From Terfezia claveryi (Eukaryota > Ascomycota > Pezizomycetes > Pezizales > Pezizaceae): a stretch of DNA of 64,000 bases. A model generated the notes under the pieces. That model worked only from the letters and a program-made list of their open reading frames with translations. It made no database searches and had not been told where the DNA came from. The translations under genes were made by a program, and so were the position numbers. The DNA is taken from contig WHUX01000026.1 in the NCBI GenBank assembly GCA_015179025.1, positions 124,001 through 188,000 on the forward strand, written 5' to 3'. This document shows positions 26,293-38,502 of this stretch, one piece after another; the first letter of the stretch is position 1, and the number at the start of each line of letters is the position of its first letter.

Positions 26293-28900
26293 CGACAAAG
26301 CATCTTTGAGTTACAATTCACTCTACATCTACGACAGTTCCTCAGCAGCGGCTCTCAACCAGCCTCTGTTGAGTGATTTTATTTTTGATTGTCGATTTCG
26401 TTCTCGGTTTTCTGAACTACAATACAAGCTTCTGATTCGAATTTTGTTGTTAAATTACCTTTCTTAGAAGAGGAGACGATGGGGTGATGGCGTTGCTGAC
26501 GGCGTTTGTGTTTTGATGCATTGTTTGTGCATCTGTTATTTGACAGCGTGAAATGGTCTAGGTGACGTTTGAGGATTTCCGACTGGTGTCTCGGATGTGT
26601 GTTGTTTATTTATTTATTTGTTTATCACCTATTTGATTACTGCATGTACGGAGTACCTACCCTACATAAACATGAGTAACCATGGTTCAGGTACCGAGCG
26701 CTCGCTTATCCAAATATGCAGTGCAGAACGTATTTTGACCCGGCCTAGTCTGGTTTGTAGCTGGACCGGAGGAACATATAGAACAATCTCTGAATTCCCC
26801 GAAATGCTTGGCTTCCCGACCTACCCAGATTCCGGAATGGCTAGTGAGTACGGATACCGTAACATTATTATTATGTAGAGATAGATATATGTACGGCTTA
26901 TTTACCTTTCAATTCGGGCATGTGCCTCGCCTTATATTTTGACACGCGCGCCCACGCCGGATCATGCAAGCATTGTGATCTGTGTTGTGTAGACAGTTAA
27001 GAATATGTACTCAGTGGTTGTCAGTGTAAACAGCCTTCCATATACATACAGTATTGCTTTCTCTCCTTCCTCTATTGAAATGCACAATAGGTCAATTCTC
27101 TAGTGATTTTATGGGCAACATAGTTTCTATGTATCGCTGCCACATCGCACTATCAAGGTTTGTTAGATGCCAAAACCTGGTGCCCATGCACAAACGGATT
27201 GCTTTCACAGGCAGATGATCTGATTATTGTCCAACGAGCACCAGTCTTTGAACAGTCCTCCACATGAAAAGGCCACCATATTGTAGCCGACAGGGAGTGA
27301 GTTTTTATGCTTGGTTTGATAGCCACTTGGGACCCCAGGCCAAAGTTGCTAAAGTATTTCTTACTATTCCTATGTAAAAACCCTGATTAGCATACGATAC
27401 TTACTATAAGGGCTAAATGAAATTGCCAATACCTTACTCGGATTCTTGCCATGGACCTCCTTCAAACAGCCTTCCAAATGACAGCTTTATGAATCGATAG
27501 TACAACAGAATTGAAGATTCTGCTTGATTCATTGGAAAATGCCAGAAATGCTAGTGAAAGAGTTCGGATGTGAAGCCTTCGATTTTGGATATGAGGCCTT
27601 TGGGACGTCGAGGGCGAGAGGTGCAACTAGATTATGGGGAGAGGTAGTCCCACAAGTGATCTCGTACCTAGAGATGAGTAGTCTAGTTAAGGATGAGGAC
27701 AAATAGCTCGTGGGTTTGCACATATATCTAGAGACATCTGTATAAGGTGCTGACATGTGCTCCGGGACTAATCCTAATCTAGTCTGGTTAAACCTAATCA
27801 AGGCTAATGAAGGACCAAACTAGTCTAATCCTAAACAAAAGTTTCTACCTAAACAGGTAATCCACAAGGATTAATACTAACCAGGCGATTGAACGTATGG
27901 CCTATACATATTTCGTCAACTACATACTTCATGGATCGCGAGACTACAGGCTCCTCAGGTGGGTATTTCAATTCTGTGGTCTGTAAATGATTTAGAGCAT
28001 GGAGAAACTTTGCTGAAATGTTGGGGTAGTTGTATACTTAATACTCAAGCTAAGAGGGACCGCAAGCATACACAAACCACACAACATACAAGGAAATCTA
28101 GATTAACACTTTCTTGTAGTCGAAGTTACCATCTATATAACGTGAAATTTTTGAAAGTAATTCGATCCCCTATTGAATCGTAAAGTACAGTATACGAGGC
28201 TATAGATTATCCTACATTAGATATGCAACTACACAAAGGAGTGTGTATGCATGGAACTTATTATAAAGCCTGCTCTTTTGGTTCGCGCCAACCAGGCCAA
28301 CGTTGAATATCAAAACACCAGCAACAGAAACCCTCTCTCATCATATCTCTCCTCCAACTGCCTCCAGATCTGGTATGACTCTGAATTTTGAATTCTTCAT
28401 GGACCACTAAATCTCCACGACCCTGTAGCTAGCCCTTCGGGTTACGATGCACAGAAGGAGCATCAATCCTAGCCTTGAGAGTTCCCTCGGAGATAAAAGT
28501 GTGAAGGATTGACATCAGTTAACTGATGACGCATACACCTTTCTATCTGCATCCTACCATTCTCAAACTGTTCACTGTCATGTTGCGGGACTACAGTGAA
28601 ACCTGTGTTAGCATGGGGCTGGAGGCGTAGTGTGTCATGCAAATAGAGAGATTATGTGGATACAGAAGTGACTTTCTAAGAGTAATATCCCTATTATGAA
28701 AAGTATTTTGATACAATAACAGAGGTTATATGGATATAGAGGATACAGTTATAGAGGTTGACTGTATCAGTAGATATCAAGGAAGGGCCCACATAGAAAC
28801 AAAGCAATCATTTCAACCGGACAACTGGGAAATAGTATATGCTTTGCCCCCTTTCTGTATTACTACTAACTAACTGTGGTGAGCAGGCAAGTCATGTCTT
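26293..28900. other. Long spacer without a gene
   Basis: No domain recognised. Two partial copies of the dispersed motif occur, TAGTCTGGTTTG at 26746 and TAGTCTGGTTAAACC at 27780. The latter sits in a patch where several CTAGTCT and CTAATC words repeat (27770-27835). Confidence 0.5.
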
Positions 28901-30110
28901 TTGTCAAATCTTCTAATGATTCGATTGCTCTACTGCCTGTCGGTAGTGTTGTTGTCCAAGTACCAGGCTGCCTTGAGCAAGGTCCACAAGCCTTCGCGAA
29001 CAGTTTGGCCATGCTCTTCTCAAATAGTTTGCATGATTCGAGTAAGAGCTAGCATTTCAGATTGTCAGAAGATCAGTATGCTGTCCTATGTATCGAAGGG
29101 CATATGGGCGGCATGACTGGAGTGACAAGAGGAGTGAGAAGGGAATTGGTTAACCAGATTGCAGCCACCACAGATGGCTATCGAGGCGGCACAAGCAGTG
29201 CTGACAATAAAGATGATGAGGGATCCTTCAACAATGGGGGATACCATACTCGGGGACAATAGGGTCTAAGAAGGGGAGACCACACCAATTGGAGAAGTAA
29301 TTCGGAGAAGAATCTTGGAAGTGGAAGAGGAAGAGGGAGACGAGGGTGAGTTTAGCTTAGGTGGAAAATGTCAACAGGGAGTACTGGAACCCCAGTGTGG
29401 TCGCACTAAAAGAGGCAAGGGGATTGAGAATCAACGAGGCTGCAGAAGGTCGCCAGATTTTCTACACTGATGGCAGCAAGCAGTAGGCGGAGAATGGTTT
29501 GCAGTAGATTAAGGAAAGAGAGAAAATAGCAACGGTCTGGGATTTAGAGATTGCTGGAATTAGGGGAGTTCTAAAGGTGGCTCGACAGAACGAGTGACAG
29601 ACTCAAAAGCAGCAATTATGGCTATTGTCAATGCGTGCAAGTCTCAAGATGCGAGGACTGTGGATTTGAAGTGGTTGGTTGATGAGATCGGGAGAAGGTA
29701 GGAGCTGGTAGGAGAAGAATCAGTAAGGTTTGGATGGGTGAAAGCCCAGGTCGGAATATTCGGCAACGAGGAAGCCGATAGACTGGCGAAGCAAGTGACT
29801 ACATCGGAAGTACGAGGAGTTGTCACGGAGAAGGGTTTTGAGGTAGAACAGGAAAGCGTTGGTCAACTACACACAATGCAGGACCGGAAAAAGGGGAACT
29901 GCAAGTGTAGAGACATATCCTGGAGATGGTCGACACTGGGTGCAGAATTTGTGAGATGGGTCCGGAAACAGGAAAGTATGTTGCCTTTCCTGTACTGCCG
30001 GATGACAGGACGCAGTGGTTGCGGAAGGTCAATAAAGAGGTCACAGTGGAATTTGTTGAGAGTTTCTTTACGAATTTTAACCTCACTTAGATTTGGCGGC
30101 AAAGGCGCTG
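28901..30110 (+). mobile_element. Relic of a non-LTR retrotransposon (RNase H region)
   Basis: Scattered frames reconstruct the RNase H domain that many fungal LINEs carry after reverse transcriptase: IFYTDGSKQ at about 29460 (first catalytic Asp), a TDSKAAIMAIVNA block at about 29599-29640 (later catalytic Asp) and WVKAQVGIFGNEEADRLAKQ at about 29736-29795. The blocks lie in different frames with in-frame stops between them. The usually invariant His of the last motif is Gln (CAG). The upstream 28930-29260 may be the tail of the reverse transcriptase region (KYQAALSKV, RRELVNQIA), less securely. The element is dead. No 5' end or target-site duplication could be placed. Confidence 0.65.
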
Positions 30111-32729
30111 GGTTGATGTATTTACGTTTGCGTGCTTTTGTCCCATCTTAGGCTCGGGACTGGACTCGCTTCTTGTACCGAAAGCTTAGGTCGAACCTTG
30201 GCTTCAGGACCCTGTCATGATCTTAGGTCGATTGCGGGTATAGCCTTTTTTTTAAAAAAAAAAGGCGTAAATAAGGTGCGGGCACTTTATCTGAAGTTTC
30301 AATAATCGCAGTTCGGGAATTGTGCTGGCAAACACTTCTACATACATAGTTGATATTCCGGTGACGCTTGAAGGAGGGAGTTGAGGGTGCTGCGCACAAC
30401 CCGGGCGGGAAGATTATGCTAGTAGTCGATATAGCCTATAACATTCAATCCTTTGCTTTTGACAAAGCTGACAGGGCTTGAGATTTAGTGTACAATCGGG
30501 GAATGATATGCACAGCGAGGCAAGAGACGCTGTAAGGATGGGGCCCAAAGCTCGGTAGGTATGAGTAAGGTATTTAATATCCTGAGCGATGTCTATAGGA
30601 GAGGATGGGCTGCAGGATGGACATAAAACAGGCCAGAAGCCCCACACTACATGGTGTGAGAAAGGAAATGAAATTGTCTGAGGTGGACATTGAGACTTGC
30701 ACTTCGATTATGGTAGGTTGGGAAGTAGTTATATCCTTTTCGATTCTGAGAGTATGAGGGCGCACAGGGGAACTGCAAAAGAGGAGATTTCAGAATGGTA
30801 TAGAAACCTGGAGAAGAGATTGGGGTTGAGTTGTGGATATTTTTGTTCTATATTATATTATCCAGGCCTAGAAAGAGAGAGAGGAGTCGAAGGGTAGGAG
30901 TTGAGGGAGCAAGCATGAAAGACGCAAAGTGAAGCCGCAGAAGAAGAGGGCTCAAAGTGATATATAATTCGTTCTATATTATATAGGCCTACAGAGAAAA
31001 GAGAAGAGAGCAAAGGCACATGATATTCCTTTTATCTAAAAATATATACAGAAAATAATGATACTAAAGTGCATCAATATGGACCCAAAAGCAGTATTGC
31101 ATTTATCAGGTACAAAGCAAAGCTCGACATTCATCATTCTCACGTAACCAAGACACTTACCACAAGCCAGAGATGTTATAGAGCTATAAGGCAGCCCCTG
31201 AAGATTGGTGTCCAAAAGCCTTGAGACGTCTCGTCTTTTTCCCTGAGAGGATACATTCTCACATTGCCAAAGTCATTCCTAAAGTTGTTGCAGCCTTCGA
31301 ACAGGCAGGCATGATGCGGCTATCAAGGCCGACTGCCCCCACCGAGCTCAAGCTCCTTCGAAATCTATCTCACCTCTGTTGTTTCGCTTGGGACTGGTAA
31401 TTCTATTTAATAAGGCAGGATATCCAGTGAGGAAGGGCTTCGATATGACTGTTTGATCACATGACAGATGACTACATATCATAATGCGCAGTTGCGCCTA
31501 CAAGACGAGCAATATATATATATAATACTCATATAGTTTTTTGGAGCACCAGCTTTTCTCAAACATTGCTACTGAGTAAACTCAGTAGCTATTTAGCTGC
31601 TTGCAAAGCTTCTCGAACAGCCGCAAAAAGGAATTATCTCCAGGTCGCATATGACGGCAGTTATGTGGTTACTCTGGTCATGGATGGGCTCCCCACTGCA
31701 CTGCACGATGACTTGACCGCGTGCCCTTGAATGGTACATACGGTATACCTATGGCATGCAGCCAGGCCATTAAGCCATGAAAGTTCAGATTCTGACGCCG
31801 ACCCTGAAGCCCCCCAATCTTCCTGGTTGCTCGTAGGCTTCATATTTGTAAACAGAAGATATTTCACTTTCGAACCTTCCATATTCAATATATTGAAATT
31901 AATTGATAATAAACTCAAATTGACACGCTGCTTGGCGCTCTCACCGTACAGCGACAGCTTGATCGGCTGGCGTCTCGAATTCGCTGCTGCATCGCGGGCA
32001 ACAGGGAAGCCCGGTGTACTCGTGGATGCTTGCCTCTCGACGTTCCTCCAAATATCCCTACCTCTGCCACTAAATCGACCCGAGACAGTGTTCCGTGATG
32101 CGAGGTTGGTTCAAGGGTTTTCCATTTGCCAGCGTGAGGTACTTCTGGGTCCTTTATCCGCTCCTCTCAAATCACCTCACTCCCCGCTTCCTAGAACTAC
32201 ATCTTGTTCAAAAACACTCATTGGAGTTACCTTCACCATTGGACACTGCCTTTCACCTCGGATCTCCCAGTGGCCACCTGCTGTGCCTGCTGCAAGCCGG
32301 CCTGCATTTAAAACCAAAGTGGCCCGATCTGACATGCTTGCATGAACCCAGGTTGGATTCGAATCATATCGTACAGGTACTTACTTCTTGTTGGAGGTGC
32401 ATAACATAGGAGGCATCTATAACAACCAGCCATACAAGACACGACTCGTCCTCATCGTTATCACGGCCCCCATATCTTTGCGCATCTTTTTTTCTTTCTC
32501 AGAAGCATCCCGGGACAGGCGCATCTCGAAATCCCGGTTCCTGCTTCTAATCATCTGAACTGGTACGTATTAGCTTAAAAAGCAACTCGAGGATGGTGGT
32601 GATGGGGATGCAAGGGGGACAAACGTCGATGATGTGAAAATACACAGGACTGACAATGGCGATGCATTGCAGTTTTTACCGATACAAAACGAGAACAACT
32701 AAACAGGCAGAAACTACATTCCACCAACA
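30111..32729. other. Spacer upstream of the BTB gene
   Basis: No supportable gene. An open frame at 31731-32345 (+) is 204 codons long but has no recognisable domain and probably lies in the promoter or leader of the BTB gene. A T8-A10 junction at about 30247-30264 may mark the 3' end of the retrotransposon relic. Confidence 0.45.
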
Positions 32730-35392
32730 ATGTCAGACCTATATACACATGTAAACGGGCTTGCTTTCCCTCAGACATCCTCGGATGGCTTGTCATCAAT
32801 TTTGCCTCATTCAAATACCCACCTACCGGCGAGCTCTACAGGCACTTTCGGCACTAGCCATGGCTCCATCTTCAATAATCCAAATGCCTCGAGTGCAGCC
32901 AATACAGCTAGGGTACACGCCTTCGGAGCTAAGCGTATCAGCTACGGAAACAGTAGCACGTCAAGTGCACCTATACACAGTGTTACCAGCTCGGAAGGAG
33001 GGGTAACAAAGGAGGTGGACGACCCGTCACCGCACGGAAGTGATAGAGATAGGACGGAAATGGATAGAAATAAGAAAAACAAGCACATTACTCCTACCAA
33101 GATGTTCCTGTCCCCAACGTCACCAGGTAGGCCTACTGGAGCGGGTAGCTACAGAGGTAAGCACTGTGATCAAGATCGGAGATGTGTAATATTGTGACTT
33201 ACTAATCATTGTGACCTCAGGTTCTGATATACTAAAGTTGGATGAGTTTATTTATACCCGTGGGTTTCTAGAGGGGGCATGTAGTGATGTTACGATCATC
33301 GCGTTTGGGACGAGATATAATCTACATCGACTTATTCTCGATAGGTCACCTTTTTTCTCTTCCTGCTTCAACGGCGGGCCTTGGCGAGAATCGAGCTCAT
33401 CAGAAATACCAATTACCCCGAGCAATCAGATCCAAATATTACTCAACATGCCTTCGAACTTGCACTGGCACGTCTCTATGGGCATGCGGATGAGCTTAAG
33501 GAAGAAAATCATGCCTTGCCGTTACTTGCAGCTGCCAGCTATCTCGATCTTCAAGACTTGGCGGAGTCCTGTGTTGCTAGTTTATTAAGGAACCTGAAGA
33601 CTAGCAATATTGCGAAGGTACTAAAATTTGTTACGGGAAGTTATTATGGACATCAGACCGACCGGCTATTGGATTCTGCGAAGGCAATGTTATACAGAGA
33701 TGGTTGGGAGATGGAAATGACCGAATGGGATGGCATCTCTGGGGAACTGGCAGCAGAAATTATTGGATTTGATGGCTTCTATGTGCCGGATGAGTGGTCA
33801 AGATACTGCTTTGTGAAGGAGATCATCAATTGGCGAATAAGCCAAGGTTTAGAGGCTGAGAAGGACAAGGCGCCAGACCGGGAGAGCGGGTTTTCCATGG
33901 ATGACAATATAAGTGAAGATGAATTCCTGGCGGAAGATCACGAAGCCGATGTGAAGCCATTGAGGGACTTATTGCAGAATGGTATATATTACATGCACAT
34001 GAGTTTCGAGGAATTGCAGAGGATTGCAGCGGATACCGACATCTTGCGCAGGCCGGTTGTAAGCGTTGATGTGATTAGGGAAGCCCTCTGGTATGTTTTA
34101 CCCCCTATAGACTATATCGATTTTCGAAAGCTAATGTTTGTCGTGCCAAAGGAACCAAATTTCTTTTCGACAAAGGGTCCTCAATGCACCATTACACTCA
34201 CCAGAACTTGGTCTCGCCGAGAAATATGTGGTCCACGATGCCGACTCAGAGAAGAAAACCAAGGAAGCTAGACTGACCCCACCTCTTCAGGAGCCCACGA
34301 GTGAGAAATCCACCTCGCCTGTATTGGTTCCTCTCCCCCCAAGCCGAAGCCCTGTACCTAGTTTCTTGGAGGAAGTCTTTGCGACTGGGAGTAAGGCTCC
34401 AAAGAGATACATCATTCCTACTGAGGACTCCACTATCGTCATTGGGGATCACATGGCCCTGCCAGACCAACCTCTTGGATCAACTTACCCCCTCCTCAAC
34501 CAACCTCGTGGTGCTAGGACCCTATTACACGGACAAGAGTTGACCGTTGCGGCAATGTCTGGAAATGGGAATAACTCACTAATGATGGATCTTGCCCAGC
34601 GTGAGGAGCTGAAGTACTCCAATTTCCCTCCGTTCAGATTTAGTGCTGAGTTCCGCGGGGTTAGGGGGTTGAAGGAGAAGAAGAGGGTTTACTCCAAGAC
34701 GGTATTTTACGCAGGAAGTCATTGGAATATCTACATTCAGAAAGTGAGATCCAGTAAGAACGTACAGTTGGGAGTGTACCTCCATCGCGCGAAGGACAGG
34801 GAGAGTGCACTTAATATTGCGGCAACTGGTTATGCACATGGTCTCCCTGGTATGATGCAAGGTGATGCTATGCTCATGGGACATGTGGACATGGACGGTA
34901 CTAGCTCAACTGCTTCCAGATCCACTAGCAGCAGACCTTTTGCCTCTGGGATCGACTTCGATAACGACGGAGAAAATACCCTTATCGGCCACGATTCGAT
35001 GATGGGGAACACACACTCAAGCACAGGGTCTATTAGAAACAACTCTAGCCTCACAGGAGCAACTACCCCTGAACAACAGCCCCAACAGAGCTCCCAGATT
35101 CCCGCTGTAGGTTATTATACCGACGCTAGACCACAGGTACAGACGTACTTCAAGATCTTTAGCCCGAGTAAGAAGGGCAAGGTGTTAAGTATGTTCAGTT
35201 CGGGGCCGGATAGCTTTAACTTTAGCCAGAGCTGGGGATGGAAGAGTAGTAGTTTGATTCTGGATGAGAGCTTGATCGCCGAGGGGGACAAGGATGCCAG
35301 ATTGAGATTTATGGTTGTGCTTGGTGAGTAGATCCTGGAATTTGTTGTGAGGGGTACCACTAATCGAAACCTCCGATGCAGGAAATGTCTAA
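32730..35392 (+). CDS. BTB/POZ domain protein with MATH-like C-terminus
   Basis: Exons 32730-33156, 33221-35323 and 35382-35392 with introns of 64 and 58 bp. A Ser/Thr-rich disordered N-terminus of about 140 residues is followed by a BTB domain (CSDVTIIAFGTRYNLHRLIL, SPFFSSCFNGGPW, then FELALARLYGH), a BACK-like helical stretch (LAAASYLDLQDLAESC), an acidic linker, and a C-terminal beta-rich domain (FPPFRFSAEFRG to SWGWKSSSLILDE) that looks like MATH/TRAF. BTB proteins of this kind commonly serve as Cul3 ubiquitin-ligase adaptors; the partner here is unknown. Two single-base frameshifts break the reading: one base appears missing in the C4 run at 33416-33419, between EIPIT and PEQSDPN, and one extra in G3 at 34175-34177. 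Both sides of each are well conserved, so sequence error is more likely than decay. Confidence 0.8.
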
Positions 35393-36725
35393 TCCGCTTG
35401 AGAAAACCACGTAAGTCGATACCATTTTCCTTCCTCTTTCCGTAAATCATTACTTTGATCGCTGTTCTGAAAGGTCTTTTTTTGTGACCCTATACCCGTC
35501 ATCATGCCTTCCAGTTACTCACTCACCCGCAGATACGTAATGTGCCTGCTATTTGTCTTTGGACAATTATGAAAGACCCAACGAACACCTCAATTTCATT
35601 TTTTTCTTGTCTTGCGTTAATTATTCCTTCGTTAACAATTGATTTCCCCTTGTAATCTACTTTCTTTCTGTTTCCTTGATGCTGATGCTTGTAATGTTCG
35701 CTTCTGTCCTCTTTGCTTCGTATGTCTCTGTTGTTGTGCTAGGATATGTTAGGGTGGTTAGCGTTGCTATTTGGAAGGAAGGATATTTGCGTTGGGTGGG
35801 AAAATCCAATTACGTGGTATGCCAGCCAGGGTTGTTAGAATGATGGAAGTGGTAGTAGGCCCGTAACAGTTTCAACGTTTTAGATGCTTTTGGGTAGATG
35901 GGGTGGGGATATAGGGGATGGTATGTGTGTATTGTATTGTATTTTTTTTTTTTTTAACTATACATTTATATTATTTGTTGCTTTTGTTTATTTTATATAT
36001 TTTCTTTTTCTTTTCCAGATTCCGTATTCAGATTTGTATTTTTCTGTTGGCAAGGTTTAGGAGAATACCCTAGGACTGCGATGGGGAGGAGCTTCTGTTA
36101 AAGTGCGGGAGATAGAACAGAATATGGAAGTAGATTCGATGGTCGGGTTTTGGTCGGTAGTACATATGTATGATGATGGTTTGGGGGGGGGGGGGGGGAA
36201 GTAAATAAAATGACGAAAGAAGTGGACATAACAAGTACTTGTACATTTTGCGATCTTTACTCCGTGAAGAAGTGAGCATTCAAACATTAGGAACAGTACA
36301 ATATTCACACAAATCTGAGACCCCGGCATTTATTATCAATATTGCCTGTCATGTCTAACGCCATCGTATAAAAGCCTCGACTCTATTTATTTCTTCACAA
36401 AGTTAGAAAAAAAAACAAATAATTGATTAACAGTCTGTCTATCAAAGTCTTCCACTCACTCTGCGATGCTGTATGAGTTACGAAACCCATGTAAGGTAAT
36501 GCAAGGGCGACAATACATAACGAGGCGAGAAAGTAAAATAACAGACTACTGTAAACTCTATCGGTCTCTAATAGCTGCAAGTCAACTCTCTGCGAGGCTT
36601 GTGCCAACCAAAGACAAGTGCAATCATCTAGATCACCATACCAATTCAAAGCCTATTCCTCCGCATCCATAAACTATCACCCAGAACTGAATACCCGGAA
36701 CCACCATCTCACACCCATCCATGAT
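35393..36725. other. Convergent spacer, T-rich
   Basis: 3' flanks of the BTB gene (+) and histidine phosphatase gene (-). It contains poly-T runs near 35942-35955 and a 16-base poly-G tract at 36183-36198. No gene seen. Confidence 0.6.
36183..36198. repeat. Poly-G tract of 16
   Basis: Uninterrupted G16. Its length is likely to be unreliable in any assembly. Confidence 0.9.
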
Positions 36726-37632
36726 TCAATTTAATGGCACCTCAACTGCCCCATCAATCACCGTCTCTTGAAATTCCTTCATCTCGGTCTTGCTCAAAGG
36801 CTTGTTCTTCTGTCCTTCTGCCTCCCTCCTCTTATTTGACCACTCAATTTCTTGAATTGAGTACATCGGATGCGCTTCATTTCCGGCAGACAGGAACTCA
36901 TAAGTGCGGTATTCTGTGTTGTACCATCCGGTTCCGATTTTGGGGTTGTGCCCGGACCAGTCCTCGGTCATGTAGTGAAGGAACTATCCTCCCATATCGT
37001 CAGCTCTCATTCATCGACAACTAATCAATAACGCAGTGATGGGTTTGGCATACTCCACCATGCAACACCGCGACCACATGCTCTTCCTCCCTCTCCCATA
37101 GCCACTTCCTCGCCTGTTTCGCCCTCTCCACTAGCGCCTCCTTCTCCGCCCTATAAATTCCCACCTTCCTAGGAAACACCGGATCCAAGACCTCCCACTG
37201 AATTCTTCCTTCTCCAGCCCCGTGATCCCCAGTCAAATTCCCCAGTTCCAGCGCAGTCAAATCCCCATTCCCACTGAACTCCTTCTGTGTCACCTCTGCT
37301 GGCCGCCCAGTATCACAGGGGATATCATCACATTCCTGTAGCAGTGCCAATGGGGTGATTTTCATATCTGTATTTGGTGGGGTGGAGAGGAATGTTGAGA
37401 AGCTACAGAGGGTGGTTTGTAGAGTACGTGTTAGGGGAGAGGAGACGAGGAGACTTGGTTGTGGTGGGGGGGGAGGGGAGGAAGGGTGGCTGGATTGGAG
37501 GAAGGTGTTGTTGAGGATATTGCATTGCTGGATACCGGTGGGGGTTAGGCAGGGGTCAAGGAGGGAATGGTTCCCGGTGAGGTTGTGATAGCCTTCAGCA
37601 TGGCGGATTAGCGTGAGGTATTTGGGAGGCAT
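36726..37632 (-). CDS. Histidine phosphatase (phosphoglycerate mutase-like) family protein
   Basis: Two exons, 37632-37054 and 36983-36726, with a 70-bp intron splitting the second catalytic motif; 278 aa. The N-terminal LIRHAEGYHN carries the phosphorylated His11 in the RHAE form of the RHG motif. SSPLTRTLQT supplies the usual phosphate-pocket Arg, and the spliced VLHGGFLHYM supplies the second catalytic His191. The RHAE form is common in fungal members described as phosphoglycerate mutase-like phosphatases rather than glycolytic mutases; the substrate cannot be told. No signal peptide, so probably cytosolic. The start at MPPKYL is preferred over a longer frame to 37836 because the upstream part is Phe/Ser-rich leader-like sequence and the catalytic motif normally lies near the N-terminus. 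Confidence 0.85.
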
Positions 37633-38502
37633 CGTGGGAATTGGAGAGTAGAGGTGATGAGAAGTGGCTGTATCTCTAGAGAAGCTTTGAGATGATCGAG
37701 GGAAATGGTATAATGGAGTTAGAAAGAGAAAGGTTAAGTGAAAAGAGATATAGACGTTCTGATGTGATCTGATCTGAAACTTAAGCTTGATCTCTGTTCG
37801 TTTATCGAACCTTTCTGCCTTTTGTCGAAGCTCCAAAATCTCGAGTGAAGTATCGAGACCTCTCAGTACTCAACTGTGAATGTGCTGTAATGTGTTGAGA
37901 GCAGGAACTCCCCCACTTATAATCCCAGCTTTTCAACCTCCCTCCTTCCTCCCCCGGCCTCCCCCCCGGGGGATCCCCAATTGCCAATTTAAGTTGAATT
38001 TATGGTGCCAAGAGTGATTGTCTCTTGGGGACTCCCCTGTTTGTTGCATGGAACCAGCTAGTTTGTGAACATCCGGAGAATTGGGAAAATTGTTCAATTC
38101 AAGCAAGTGAATACCAGCGGTAGCGGACAATAGACAACCCCATAGTAAAAATATTTTATGCCTCATAATAAAGCTACGTAAATGCAGTCATCCCCTGCAA
38201 CTCTCGTATAACAAATTCATTTCATACAGGAAAACCAAGGACAACACAAATACATGAAATGAAATACTAAAAACTCCGTACTGGTATGGAAACAAAGGGA
38301 AAATAAAGGGAAAGAAACCCATCCCTATAGATGCAAAGTTCACGCCTCCAAATTGCCTTAATCATTTAATTCCCAAAGCCACCCTATACATCATAGCATC
38401 TCACATGATTCTTCAGAGTAAGAGCCACCCATTATCCTCCTCACCTCTCTGCCTCCGCCTTTCTTCCCCTCCTTCCCCAGCCCATCCCCTATACCCCCCA
38501 AT
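37633..38502. other. Promoter of the histidine phosphatase and 3' flank of the next gene
   Basis: Carries a C-rich and G-rich patch at 37950-37975 and an AT-rich 3' flank. No gene seen. Confidence 0.6.

Noticed and set aside
31731..32345. 204-codon open frame upstream of the BTB gene
   Set aside because: No recognisable domain, mixed composition, and its position fits a promoter or leader; length alone is weak evidence.
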